Positions 7,556-13,055 of a DNA stretch of 13,893 nucleotides are shown here, piece by piece. Under the pieces are notes generated by a model. That model was given only the letters and a program-made list of their open reading frames with translations. It was not told the origin of the DNA and searched no databases. This DNA is from Winogradskyella sp. GTDB taxonomy: Bacteria > Bacteroidota > Bacteroidia > Flavobacteriales > Flavobacteriaceae. The translations under genes and the position numbers were made by a program. Within the stretch, counting starts at the first letter, position 1. Each line of letters starts with the position of its first letter. The DNA lies in the NCBI GenBank assembly GCA_030149115.1, contig JASBSE010000305.1, positions 1 to 13,893 of the forward strand, written 5' to 3'.

Positions 7556-7744
7556 CAAAGTTAAGTTGGAAGAGAGAAGCTTGTGTATTGAAGTGTTGCT
7601 TCTTGAAACCTATGAACTTATAGAGACTATTTATAATGCCTAAACTAAGTATGAATATTGTGTATCTTATACTCTCTTTTTTTGAAATGCTGAAATAACA
7701 ACAACCACTTCTTTATTAAAACTATCCTAAAAAACGCAAAACAA

Positions 7745-7790
7745 TGTAACCAGTTACGATTTTATTATCTACATTTGTGTAACCAGTTAC
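7745..7790 (+). promoter_or_regulatory. MarR operon promoter with two operator-like palindromes
   Basis: The 13-mer TGTAACCAGTTAC occurs twice, at 7745-7757 and 7778-7790, 33 bp apart (about three helical turns). Each is a palindrome with GTAAC/GTTAC arms around CA; the second extends to 6-bp arms. Between them lies TACATTTG (7770-7777), a full match to the TAnnTTTG -7 box. Copy one covers the place expected for the -33 box and copy two the likely start site (about 7782). This is the arrangement expected for an autorepressed MarR promoter, with the marR ATG at 7806 some 24 nt downstream. Binding by this MarR is inferred from position. Confidence 0.78.
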
Positions 7791-7805
7791 AAATATTTAA
7801 AAATT

Positions 7806-8285
7806 ATGGACTATTTACAACAAATAGGTTTTGCAGGATTGAATAGTAGAATTAAGCGCTTGAGTGATGAACTTTTGTACAGCACTAGAGACTATTATAA
7901 AAATGCTGGCCTTGATATAGAACCCAATTGGCATCTTATTTTTTTGCTATTGGAAGAGCACGAGTCCCTAACTATTACCGAAATATCTCAAGAATTACGA
8001 ATGTCTCATCCTGCTTGTGTGAAAATCATAAAGAAAATGAAAAAAAGAGACTATATAGATACTACAACAGACAAAAGCGATTCTAGAAAACAGCTTTTGA
8101 AACTAAGTGATAAAGCCAAAGACAGACTTCCGTTGTTTCACAAGCACTGGGATGCTTGTATAGAAACCACTAAGGATCTTATAAAAAAAAGTCCTCATTT
8201 TTTGCAAGAACTTTCAGAATTTGAAAGCTTAGTATCGGAAGAAAATTATATGAACAGAACTATAAAAAACTTTGATGAGTTATGA
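7806..8285 (+). CDS. MarR-family winged-helix transcriptional regulator
   Basis: A 159-aa protein of usual MarR length. N-terminal helices for dimerisation (1-35) are followed by the winged helix-turn-helix: SLTITEISQELRMSHPACVKIIKKMKKRDYI (about 54-84) holds the two DNA-contact helices, and TTDKSDSRKQLLKLS (87-101) is the wing with the typical D-x-R. The C-terminal helices complete the dimer interface. MarR proteins usually repress their own operon and release DNA on binding a small, often aromatic or oxidising, ligand. The paired palindromes upstream fit autoregulation. The stop overlaps the next ATG in ATGA, so the regulator is the first gene of a three-gene operon with a membrane protein and a DapB-like enzyme. 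The ligand is unknown. Confidence 0.92.
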   Translation: MDYLQQIGFAGLNSRIKRLSDELLYSTRDYYKNAGLDIEPNWHLIFLLLEEHESLTITEISQELRMSHPACVKIIKKMKKRDYIDTTTDKSDSRKQLLKLSDKAKDRLPLFHKHWDACIETTKDLIKKSPHFLQELSEFESLVSEENYMNRTIKNFDEL

Positions 8286-8524
8286 CATGGTTTACTGAAG
8301 CTTTAGGGTATTTGGCAATTGCTACAGGCTTTTTTGCTATTACAAAAAAAGACATGGGTGCTTTTAGATTATGGCACTTAATTTCTAGTTTTTTATACAT
8401 TATATATGGTTACTTTTTGCAATCTAGTCCTTTGATTATTGCAGGTATTATTTTTTGCATTATACACCTTTATCATTTGAGAAAACTGAAAACTAACACA
8501 AAAAACAAAGCACGAACACTATGA
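8282..8524 (+). CDS. Small three-helix inner-membrane protein, YgjV-like
   Basis: An 80-aa very hydrophobic protein with three predicted membrane helices: about 5-22 (EALGYLAIATGFFAIT), 30-47 (LWHLISSFLYIIYGYFLQ) and 50-66 (PLIIAGIIFCIIHLYHL), then a basic tail. The pattern YGYFLQSSPLII followed by HLYHLRKL resembles one unit of the YgjV/Imp_YgjV membrane family, which shares the triple-helix layout of SemiSWEET transporters; that assignment is from memory and moderate. It is joined by 4-nt ATGA overlaps to marR upstream and to the dehydrogenase downstream, so all three are probably made together. It could be a small transporter or membrane anchor for the pathway of the neighbouring enzyme (inference). 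Confidence 0.78.
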   Translation: MTWFTEALGYLAIATGFFAITKKDMGAFRLWHLISSFLYIIYGYFLQSSPLIIAGIIFCIIHLYHLRKLKTNTKNKARTL

Positions 8525-9321
8525 TAAAAGTATTTATAGCAGGCGGAACAGGTTGGGCTGGATCGTCATTAAGCAAAGGCGTTTTTAACAGCCAAAATAT
8601 GGAACTTGTTGGAGCTCTATCTAGAAACCATAAAGGACAAAATTTGGCAGAAATTCTTGATTTGGGTTCTGTAAACATTCCTATTTACGACACTATTGAA
8701 ACAGCACTTAACAACACTGATTTTGATGTTCTTGTGGAATACACAAAACCAAATATTGCTAAAATGAACATTCTATCTGCTCTAAAAAAAGGTAAAAAAG
8801 TTGTCATTGGAACTTCTGGTTTAACTGAAAACGATTACTTAGAAATTGAGAACGTTGCCAATGAAAACAACACTTCTGTTTTAGCAGTTGGTAATTTTGC
8901 TCTGACGGTTGTATTGCTTCAGAAATTTTCGGAAATGGCGGCAAAGTATATTCCTAATTTTGAAATCATAGATTATACGCACGAAGACAAAATAGATGCG
9001 CCTAGTGGAACAGCAAGGGAGTTGGCGTATCGGCTTTCTAAAGTGCAAACACCAAATAAGTTTGTAACCGGAGATGCTTTAATTGGCGAAGTATCTAGTC
9101 GAGGAGCCAACCTAAACGAGGTGCAAGTCCATTCAATAAGACTTCCTGGTCATGTTATTTCTATTGAAAGTATTTTTGGTCTTAAAGACGAGAAGCTATC
9201 TATAAGACACGACTCTGGCTCGAGTGCTGAACCATATGTAAAAGGTGGTCTTTTAGCTATTGAAAAAGTTGGAACTTTTAAAGGGTTGAAAAGAGGGCTT
9301 GACTCTGTAATGGATTTTTAA
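8521..9321 (+). CDS. Divergent DapB-family (dihydrodipicolinate reductase-like) NAD(P)-dependent oxidoreductase
   Basis: A 266-aa enzyme. Residues 2-20 (IKVFIAGGTGWAGSSLSKG) are the Rossmann NAD(P) loop. VVIGTSGL (94-101) and VGNFALTVVLLQ (123-134) occupy the places of GTTG and APNFSVG in E. coli DapB, and DAPSGTA (159-165) is the DapB substrate-loop signature. The motif preceding it reads IIDYTHEDKI instead of EAHHRHKV: Lys157 matches catalytic Lys163, and His154 matches His160, but Thr153 replaces catalytic His159. The C-terminal SGSSAEPYVKGGLLAI also differs from the canonical HKASSR motif. The fold is therefore confident, while the reaction (lysine/diaminopimelate step or another reduction) is not. 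The start overlaps the membrane-protein stop by 4 nt. Its place in a MarR-controlled operon argues for an inducible, specialised role rather than housekeeping. Confidence 0.85.
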   Translation: MIKVFIAGGTGWAGSSLSKGVFNSQNMELVGALSRNHKGQNLAEILDLGSVNIPIYDTIETALNNTDFDVLVEYTKPNIAKMNILSALKKGKKVVIGTSGLTENDYLEIENVANENNTSVLAVGNFALTVVLLQKFSEMAAKYIPNFEIIDYTHEDKIDAPSGTARELAYRLSKVQTPNKFVTGDALIGEVSSRGANLNEVQVHSIRLPGHVISIESIFGLKDEKLSIRHDSGSSAEPYVKGGLLAIEKVGTFKGLKRGLDSVMDF

Positions 9322-9350
9322 AAATTCTTAAAATAGGCATGTAAGACAGT

Positions 9351-9411
9351 GTTGCTTCTCGATAAAATGTTTCTCATTTCAATCGAAAAATCCACTCGAA
9401 GTGACGATAGT
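9351..9411. repeat. Candidate dispersed intergenic repeat with CACT-CGA-AGTG hairpin
   Basis: This lies just after the DapB-like gene. It contains a CTTCTCGATAAAAT segment, a CGAAAAATCC segment and the small hairpin CACT-CGA-AGTG (9393-9403) followed by ACGATAG. The sequence type resembles short intergenic repeats I recall from marine flavobacterial genomes, usually read on the other strand as CACTTCGAGTG. Only one copy is in this window, so repeat status is a suggestion. The rest of 9322-9460 shows nothing else recognisable. Confidence 0.35.
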
Positions 9412-9460
9412 TTTTGTTTGCTCAGAATTGAGTGGTTGATTTTTGTTTAGCGAATTTAGA

Positions 9461-9491
9461 TTTGGGAATTGCCATAATAAGTATAGTTTTG
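9461..9491 (+). promoter_or_regulatory. Flavobacterial promoter of the 141-aa unknown gene
   Basis: TTTG (9461-9464), 19 bases, then TAGTTTTG (9484-9491) match both Bacteroidota promoter boxes. Transcription would begin near 9496-9498, about 10 nt before ATG 9507. This places the true start at 9507, because the in-frame ATG at 9432 is upstream of the promoter. Confidence 0.65.
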
Positions 9492-9506
9492 CCTAAATTT
9501 AAATTT

Positions 9507-9932
9507 ATGGGTTTATCACTTTCAAAATTGTTTACTAAAACTGGAATTTCTGAGGATACTATTGATGCAATAATTGCTTCTATAGAGCATGATGCTTATG
9601 GTGTTTCTGATAGCAATGTTCTTTTTTCTGGCCTTAATGAGTTGGGTGGCTATTTCTTTTTTCAGACTATAGTTGTTGGTTCATTAAAGGTAAAGTGTAA
9701 AAATGGCGCTCGCTTAACTTTTAAAGGAAAGAATTTTGAATTGACCTTGAACTCAGACTCGCTTGAGTTCGAATCTCATCATACTGAAGTAAAAGGGCGT
9801 TTTGTGACCAATATTGATTTTCAGATTGAAGAAAAGGATATTAAATCTTTGCAAAATGCTACCTTATCTGAGATTGTATTGCATGTAAAGAAAAAGGAGT
9901 TGTTGTTTACAAAGTACAACTCTGAGAAATAG
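9507..9932 (+). CDS. Unknown cytoplasmic protein, 141 aa
   Basis: I do not recognise the family. The product has no signal peptide or membrane segment. A helical N-terminal part (about 1-30, SLSKLFTKTGISEDTIDAIIASIEHDAYG) is followed by a strand-rich region: FFFQTIVVGSLKVKCKNGARLTFKG, FELTLNSDSLEFESHHTEVKGRFVTNIDFQI. It closes with SEIVLHVKKKELLFTKYN. The pattern suggests a small beta-sandwich or barrel with a helical lead. The start at 9507 is fixed by the promoter whose -7 box ends at 9491; an extension to 9432 would cross that promoter. It is a single gene facing the minus-strand VOC gene, with a 21-nt gap and no clear terminator between them. Confidence 0.75.
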   Translation: MGLSLSKLFTKTGISEDTIDAIIASIEHDAYGVSDSNVLFSGLNELGGYFFFQTIVVGSLKVKCKNGARLTFKGKNFELTLNSDSLEFESHHTEVKGRFVTNIDFQIEEKDIKSLQNATLSEIVLHVKKKELLFTKYNSEK

Positions 9933-9953
9933 CCTTATCTACTGTAGTTTTTA

Positions 9954-10337
9954 TTAGACATCGTTATTGACTTCAATCCAATAGCCATTGGGATCCTGGA
10001 AGTAGATTTGTTTTATCCCATCATCTCTGATGTAGTCTTTGTTTGGTGTGTCTTTCCAATCGGAATACTCGATATTTAAGGTTTCTAAATGGTTTACAAA
10101 TGCGTTGAAACCTGTTGTTGCTAATGCAAAATGCACGGCTTTATTGGTCTTTATTTCTGCGTTGGGTCTTGGTATTAAATGCAGTTGGGTGTTCTCTGTG
10201 AGTTGAAGCCATCTGGTTTTAGAGTTTGACGCTGTGTTTTGTATCTCTTTTAATTGAAATACTTTTTGATAAAAAGCAACAGATTGATTGACATCTTTTA
10301 CTGAAAGTGCGATATGACTAAAAGCGAAGGTTTGCAT
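9954..10337 (-). CDS. VOC (glyoxalase/bleomycin-resistance fold) protein
   Basis: A 127-aa protein with two beta-alpha-beta-beta-beta modules. FSHIALSVKDVNQSVAFYQKVF (6-27) is the typical opening, and YFQDPNGYWIEV (112-123) the typical closing motif. The four positions where glyoxalase I carries metal ligands read His8, His53, His69 and Glu122; the second is Glu in glyoxalase I, so the reaction is probably different (isomerase, thiol-transferase or dioxygenase-like). No ligand can be given. The ATG follows the stop of the DUF1428 gene with no intervening base, so the two are one transcription unit. Confidence 0.87.
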   Translation of the reverse strand: MQTFAFSHIALSVKDVNQSVAFYQKVFQLKEIQNTASNSKTRWLQLTENTQLHLIPRPNAEIKTNKAVHFALATTGFNAFVNHLETLNIEYSDWKDTPNKDYIRDDGIKQIYFQDPNGYWIEVNNDV

Positions 10338-10706
10338 CTAAACAAGAGATTTAAAACCTCCATATATCATTCTGCTGGCATCGAAAACTAATTTCTCTGG
10401 GTTGATTAAAGGTTCTACCAATGCTGCCATTCTGGGATCTTGAGGTACTTTTTGGTTTGCCAGATCTCTTACTTCTTTTGAAGGAAAGACTACCCAACCG
10501 AATACAATGGCTTCGTCTTCTTTGGCATTTATGACTTCCGTAAAGGATTTAGTACCTTCAAGGTGCATATCGTCGCTAACGAACTCTTGGTAGGCTATGG
10601 CTCCGTGTTCTTTCCAGATTTCTGCAACTTGCTGTGCTACTTTTTGGTATTGGGCTATATGAATGTGTTGTATGGGAAATACAAAGCCGTCTATGTAGTT
10701 TTTCAT
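10338..10706 (-). CDS. DUF1428 family protein (YbaA-like)
   Basis: A 122-aa cytoplasmic protein. The opening YIDGFVFPI, the block YQKVAQQVAEIWKEHGAIAYQEFVSDDM (20-47), FGWVVFPSKEVRDLANQKV (69-87) and DPRMAALVEPLI (91-102) are the conserved parts of DUF1428. The fold is a dimeric alpha/beta (ferredoxin-like) barrel related to ABM-type domains; the biochemical role is unknown. It directly abuts the VOC gene, a pairing that suggests a shared small-molecule or detoxification function (inference). The 52 nt upstream contain only a short TAAGT/ACTTA hairpin (10739-10752), and no TAnnTTTG box is visible there. Confidence 0.9.
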   Translation of the reverse strand: MKNYIDGFVFPIQHIHIAQYQKVAQQVAEIWKEHGAIAYQEFVSDDMHLEGTKSFTEVINAKEDEAIVFGWVVFPSKEVRDLANQKVPQDPRMAALVEPLINPEKLVFDASRMIYGGFKSLV

Positions 10707-10758
10707 TGGTTTTGGTTTATATATAGCAATTGGTGCTGTAAGTTACTACTTAACATGT

Positions 10759-11157
10759 TTATGTTCCATGTTGCCTAACTTTAACTACTCTATCATTTTC
10801 AAAAGTTAATTCTAATACATCTGGATCTAAATTTCCAGGGCTTGGGATAAACCCTAAGTAATAGGATATTGTATTTTCTGAATATGAGTTATACTCTTTA
10901 CCTAGTAATTCTATAACTTCAGTTAAATTTTTACCTATTAATATTTTACTATCAATTAGGTCTTTTGACATTACAAAGCGTTCTTCTTTATCTGCTTTCC
11001 AACTCTTTTCATTAAAAGGAATCTCGTTGTATGATTGCTCCCATGCTGAGAGGTCAATGCTTCCAAAATCACTTACAAATAAAAAATAGTAGGCTAACCC
11101 AACTAATGCGATTAAGGTTATTGCTGTTGTTGTATATTTTAGCTTTTTATATTTCAC
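10759..11157 (-). CDS. Membrane-anchored BamE/SmpA-like domain protein
   Basis: A 132-aa protein. A basic start (MKYKKLKY) and one hydrophobic helix at about 9-28 anchor it or export it; no lipobox Cys is present. Residues 60-130 read ERFVMSKDLIDSKILIGKNLTEVIELLG and end LELTFENDRVVKVRQH, the helix-helix-strand pattern of the BamE/SmpA (OmlA) superfamily, seen in many small Bacteroidota envelope proteins. True BamE function is not implied, because the lipoprotein signal is missing. The start is GTG at 11157, two codons after an in-frame TAA at 11163, so no longer form exists. It lies 51 nt downstream of the three-helix membrane protein gene and may share its transcript. Confidence 0.78.
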   Translation of the reverse strand: MKYKKLKYTTTAITLIALVGLAYYFLFVSDFGSIDLSAWEQSYNEIPFNEKSWKADKEERFVMSKDLIDSKILIGKNLTEVIELLGKEYNSYSENTISYYLGFIPSPGNLDPDVLELTFENDRVVKVRQHGT

Positions 11158-11208
11158 TTTTTAATACTGTGTAATGCCTATCTACTTAACTGGTGTTGGT
11201 TTTTGTTG

Positions 11209-11538
11209 TTAGAAATTTTGTTCTAATTCGTAATCAAATACAAATGCGATTGCAATCATTGCTATAAGGTACAAAACTGGAAGGGCACTTAATATTATCC
11301 ATAGTATGTTGCTCTTTAATTCGTTTTTGTATTTTGAAACAAGAACTATTGTATTGACTAAAGACCACAAAACACCACCATAGAAAAGAAACAATGAGAT
11401 TGGGTTAGCGTATTGGTATAAAGAGGTTCCTCTGTAATATCTCACCGAAATATTTAGTAGTATTCCTATTACACAAATACCGATGATAAGAATTCCGCTT
11501 TTCTTAGTCCACTTAATTTTGTGTAATGTAAGTTTCAA
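11209..11538 (-). CDS. Three-helix membrane protein of unknown function
   Basis: A 109-aa protein with a basic N terminus (KLTLHKIKWTKKSG) and three membrane helices at about 16-33 (ILIIGICVIGILLNISV), 46-69 (PISLFLFYGGVLWSLVNTIVLVSK) and 77-100 (ILWIILSALPVLYLIAMIAIAFVF). I do not recognise a family; a membrane-embedded helper or immunity-type protein are possibilities without evidence. The start is uncertain: TTG at 11538 gives a sensible basic N terminus, no in-frame ATG is found upstream before the reading frame loses protein character, and the first internal Met is too late. It is followed 51 nt downstream by the BamE-like gene on the same strand. Confidence 0.65.
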   Translation of the reverse strand: MKLTLHKIKWTKKSGILIIGICVIGILLNISVRYYRGTSLYQYANPISLFLFYGGVLWSLVNTIVLVSKYKNELKSNILWIILSALPVLYLIAMIAIAFVFDYELEQNF

Positions 11539-11740
11539 ATTTTCTGCCTTTGTTTTGAGACTACTTATAGAGCCGCCTATTACAGGATTAAAGATAGTGT
11601 TTTTTCAGTTTTAGACTGCTATTAGTAATGGCCATATCTGGGAGCTGTAGGCTGATAACTTTGTTTGAAGATTAGGCTTTTTAGTCTGGTTTGTTTTAGG
11701 CTGTTGGGCAGTTGTTGCAACCGAGCGCCAGTAAGGGCTA
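11539..11740. other. 202-nt gene-free spacer between the membrane protein and secreted protein genes
   Basis: No gene or TAnnTTTG promoter on the minus strand is visible. It contains three copies of TTTTAGNCTG (11609, 11679, 11694), the palindrome GTTGCAAC (11714-11721), and CAGTTGTTGCAA at 11709-11720. The last matches 10 of 12 bases with CACTCGTTGCAA at 12262-12273 near the 3' end of the neighbouring gene. It is more GC-rich near 11700-11735 than its surroundings. Confidence 0.4.
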
Positions 11741-12175
11741 TTAATTTACTTTACAAACTTTTCCATTAATTTTAATCTTTTCCCCATTTAATTCAGTCTG
11801 GGATTCATAAAAGAAACATTTTGACTCAATTTTTTTCATTTTTATAACAATACCACCAGAATCATTCGTCATCTTTGCGTGTTCATCTAATTCCATTTTA
11901 TCTCCATCGTAAATAATACTATAATTACAATCATCTTCCCAGTTGATTTTTGCATAAAGCGTATCGACTGGAAAACCAAGGTCTAGGTATTTTTGAGGTA
12001 TTTTTGATGGCCATTCTATTTGGCTGTCTTTTTTTCGTGTAATTTTCCATTCAACACCAGGGAATTTTGGTGAAGTGCCAATAAATTCTCCTTCAAAAAA
12101 ATCTTCACACTTTAGGTCTTGTCCAATTATTACTGTGGGAATAAAAAATAAGCTCAGTATTATGAGATTTTTCAT
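11741..12175 (-). CDS. Secreted four-cysteine protein of unknown function, 144 aa
   Basis: Residues 1-18 form a signal peptide (MKNLIILSLFFIPTVIIG, cut before Gln). The mature protein has four cysteines at 23, 83, 120 and 141, suited to two disulfides in the periplasm or outside the cell. Its strand-rich pattern begins CEDFFEGEFIG, continues VEWKITRKKDSQIEW and YAKINWEDDCNYSIIY, and ends with KIKINGKVCKVN. It looks like a small lipocalin-like beta barrel, but I cannot assign a family. The start is ATG 12175: a longer reading to 12334 adds 53 residues without a signal peptide, runs through hairpins and the 28-nt repeat, and overlaps the MORN_2 gene. It stands alone between two spacers rich in inverted repeats. 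Confidence 0.75.
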   Translation of the reverse strand: MKNLIILSLFFIPTVIIGQDLKCEDFFEGEFIGTSPKFPGVEWKITRKKDSQIEWPSKIPQKYLDLGFPVDTLYAKINWEDDCNYSIIYDGDKMELDEHAKMTNDSGGIVIKMKKIESKCFFYESQTELNGEKIKINGKVCKVN

Positions 12176-12205
12176 ATTAGATAATAGTTTTGTGTATAGG
12201 TCATT

Positions 12206-12289
12206 GAGGAACATCCTCGCTAGCTTTCGAATGTAGGTGATAATTTCCTTACTACTATGTACACTCGTTGCAAAGGATCCCTTAACGAG
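12206..12289. repeat. Two hairpins in the spacer after the MORN_2 gene
   Basis: CTCGTT (12264-12269) pairs with AACGAG (12284-12289), and inside it AAGG pairs with CCTT around an ATC loop, with a three-base bulge GCA on one side. Further on, GAGGA-ACA-TCCTC (12206-12218) forms a second, perfect hairpin. No T-run follows either on the minus strand, so they are not standard terminators. The first starts 4 nt after the stop codon of the MORN_2 gene and could protect the mRNA end or act as a folded recombination site. Confidence 0.5.
12243..12270. repeat. 28-nt direct repeat, copy 1
   Basis: The core ATTTCCTTACTACTATG is followed by two variable bases, CACTC, one variable base and TTG. It matches copy 2 (13028-13055) at 25 of 28 positions, including 17 in a row, far beyond chance in a window this size. 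It lies about 24-51 nt after the MORN_2 stop codon, in the spacer before the secreted protein gene. Confidence 0.8.
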
Positions 12290-12293
12290 GGGA

Positions 12294-12839
12294 TCAGTTA
12301 CTGATGGTTTTAAGATAAAACCCAAATTCATCATAGACTTTCCATTCGCCTACAGGTTCTCCGTTTTCAAATTTCCCACTCATTTTCAAAAATCCATTTG
12401 AATGATAGACTTTCCATTCACCGGTTTGTTGATTATCTTTAAATTCTCCAGATTTTAACAACTTTCCGTTATCGTAAAAATATTCCCATTTTCCATGATA
12501 TTTTCCATTAAGGAAACTCCCTTTTTTTATTAATACTCCATCCTGATTGTAGTATTTCCATTCTTCCGTTTTTTCATTTTCCAAATTATAGGAGCCCTCA
12601 CTTTCAATTTGACCATTCTCGTAAAAGTATTTCCACCAAAATCCTAATCCATTTAAGTAGTCAATAGACTTTTCTAAACTGCCATTGGCCTTGTAAAATT
12701 TCCATACGCCTTGCTTTTGTCCATTATCATTTAGCTTACCAACCTCTTTTATAATTCCATTTTGATAATACGTTGTGTCTTGAGCATATGAAACGCTTAC
12801 ACTCAACATTAATGCTATGATTAATAAAATATTTTTCAT
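12294..12839 (-). CDS. Secreted MORN_2 repeat protein (YwqK-like)
   Basis: A 181-aa protein. A signal peptide (1-19, MKNILLIIALMLSVSVSYA, cut before Gln) is followed by six tandem units of about 23 residues with the form Y-x-NG-x-L-x-x-x-G-x-F-x-x-G-x-x-x-G-x-W-x-x-Y, plus a seventh partial unit at the end. Examples are YDNGKLLKSGEFKDNQQTGE and HSNGFLKMSGKFENGEPVGE. This is the MORN_2 pattern of YwqK-type proteins, often labelled as antitoxin-like because some sit beside polymorphic toxins; others are plain envelope proteins in Bacteroidota. No toxin gene is adjacent, so an immunity role is not supported here. The second and third units (GLGFWWKYF, EKTEEWKYY) are the most degenerate. Confidence 0.88.
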   Translation of the reverse strand: MKNILLIIALMLSVSVSYAQDTTYYQNGIIKEVGKLNDNGQKQGVWKFYKANGSLEKSIDYLNGLGFWWKYFYENGQIESEGSYNLENEKTEEWKYYNQDGVLIKKGSFLNGKYHGKWEYFYDNGKLLKSGEFKDNQQTGEWKVYHSNGFLKMSGKFENGEPVGEWKVYDEFGFYLKTISN

Positions 12840-12882
12840 TGTCTTTTTTAATGTTTGCTAATGGTTTATTATGATTTTGGTA

Positions 12883-12965
12883 TGGAATCATCCGTAGGAT
12901 TTTTTCCATCGTGATTGAAAGATAATAAATTGCTACTGAATTCCAAATAGGGATTCATTAGCAAT
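12883..12965. repeat. Hairpins in the spacer upstream of the MORN_2 gene
   Basis: ATTGCTACTGAATTCC (12929-12944) pairs with GGGATTCATTAGCAAT (12950-12965) at 14 of 16 positions around a 5-base loop, a strong stem. Next to it, TGGAA/TTCCA enclosing ATCC/GGAT forms an imperfect hairpin at 12883-12908. Neither has a T-run, so neither looks like a terminator. The remaining spacer 12840-13049 holds the second copy of the 28-nt repeat and no visible gene or TAnnTTTG promoter for the minus strand. Confidence 0.6.
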
Positions 12966-13027
12966 GAGTTATTTACGTTGTAATCCTCCTTGCGAATACT
13001 ATTAAGTGATGAATACAGATAAAGCAG

Positions 13028-13055
13028 ATTTCCTTACTACTATGCGCACTCATTG
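13028..13055. repeat. 28-nt direct repeat, copy 2
   Basis: This has the same 17-base core ATTTCCTTACTACTATG as copy 1, then CG, CACTC, A and TTG. It overlaps the stop codon (13050-13052) of the DUF6090 gene, so the repeat supplies the end of that reading frame. Confidence 0.8.

Noticed and set aside
7523..7558. In-frame N-terminal extension of the cyclophilin-FKBP gene to a TTG at 7558
   Set aside because: It lies upstream of and across the TATCTTTG promoter box, adds residues foreign to cyclophilins, and ATG 7522 fits the fold start.
7592..7603. 12-mer AGTGTTGCTTCT shared with 9348-9359
   Set aside because: Several matching 12-mers are expected by chance among all pairs in a window of this size, and the flanks do not match.
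9432..9506. In-frame extension of the 141-aa unknown protein to ATG 9432
   Set aside because: It crosses the TTTG-N19-TAGTTTTG promoter at 9461-9491, so the transcript would not include it.
9902..9920. Hairpin GTTGT...ACAAC near the end of the 141-aa gene as a terminator
   Set aside because: It is inside the coding region, weak and bulged, and not directly followed by a T-run.
10563..10778. Plus-strand reading frame opposite DUF1428
   Set aside because: Shadow of a conserved gene, rich in aromatic and Cys residues and without a start context.
11609..11703. Three TTTTAGNCTG copies as a possible CRISPR or iteron array
   Set aside because: The repeats are only 10 nt, irregularly spaced (70 and 15 nt) and T-rich, with no cas or replication genes.
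12176..12334. 53-residue N-terminal extension of the secreted four-cysteine protein
   Set aside because: It overlaps the MORN_2 gene, runs through hairpins and the direct repeat, and would bury the clear signal peptide starting at 12175.
12294..12839. MORN_2 protein as antitoxin of a toxin-antitoxin pair
   Set aside because: It has a signal peptide and no toxin-like gene beside it; the YwqK antitoxin label alone is not evidence.
11539..13049. Integron attC sites
   Set aside because: The spacers contain bulged hairpins and shared motifs, but I could not find paired RYYYAAC and GTTRRRY boxes and no integrase is in the window; kept only as a cassette-like hypothesis.
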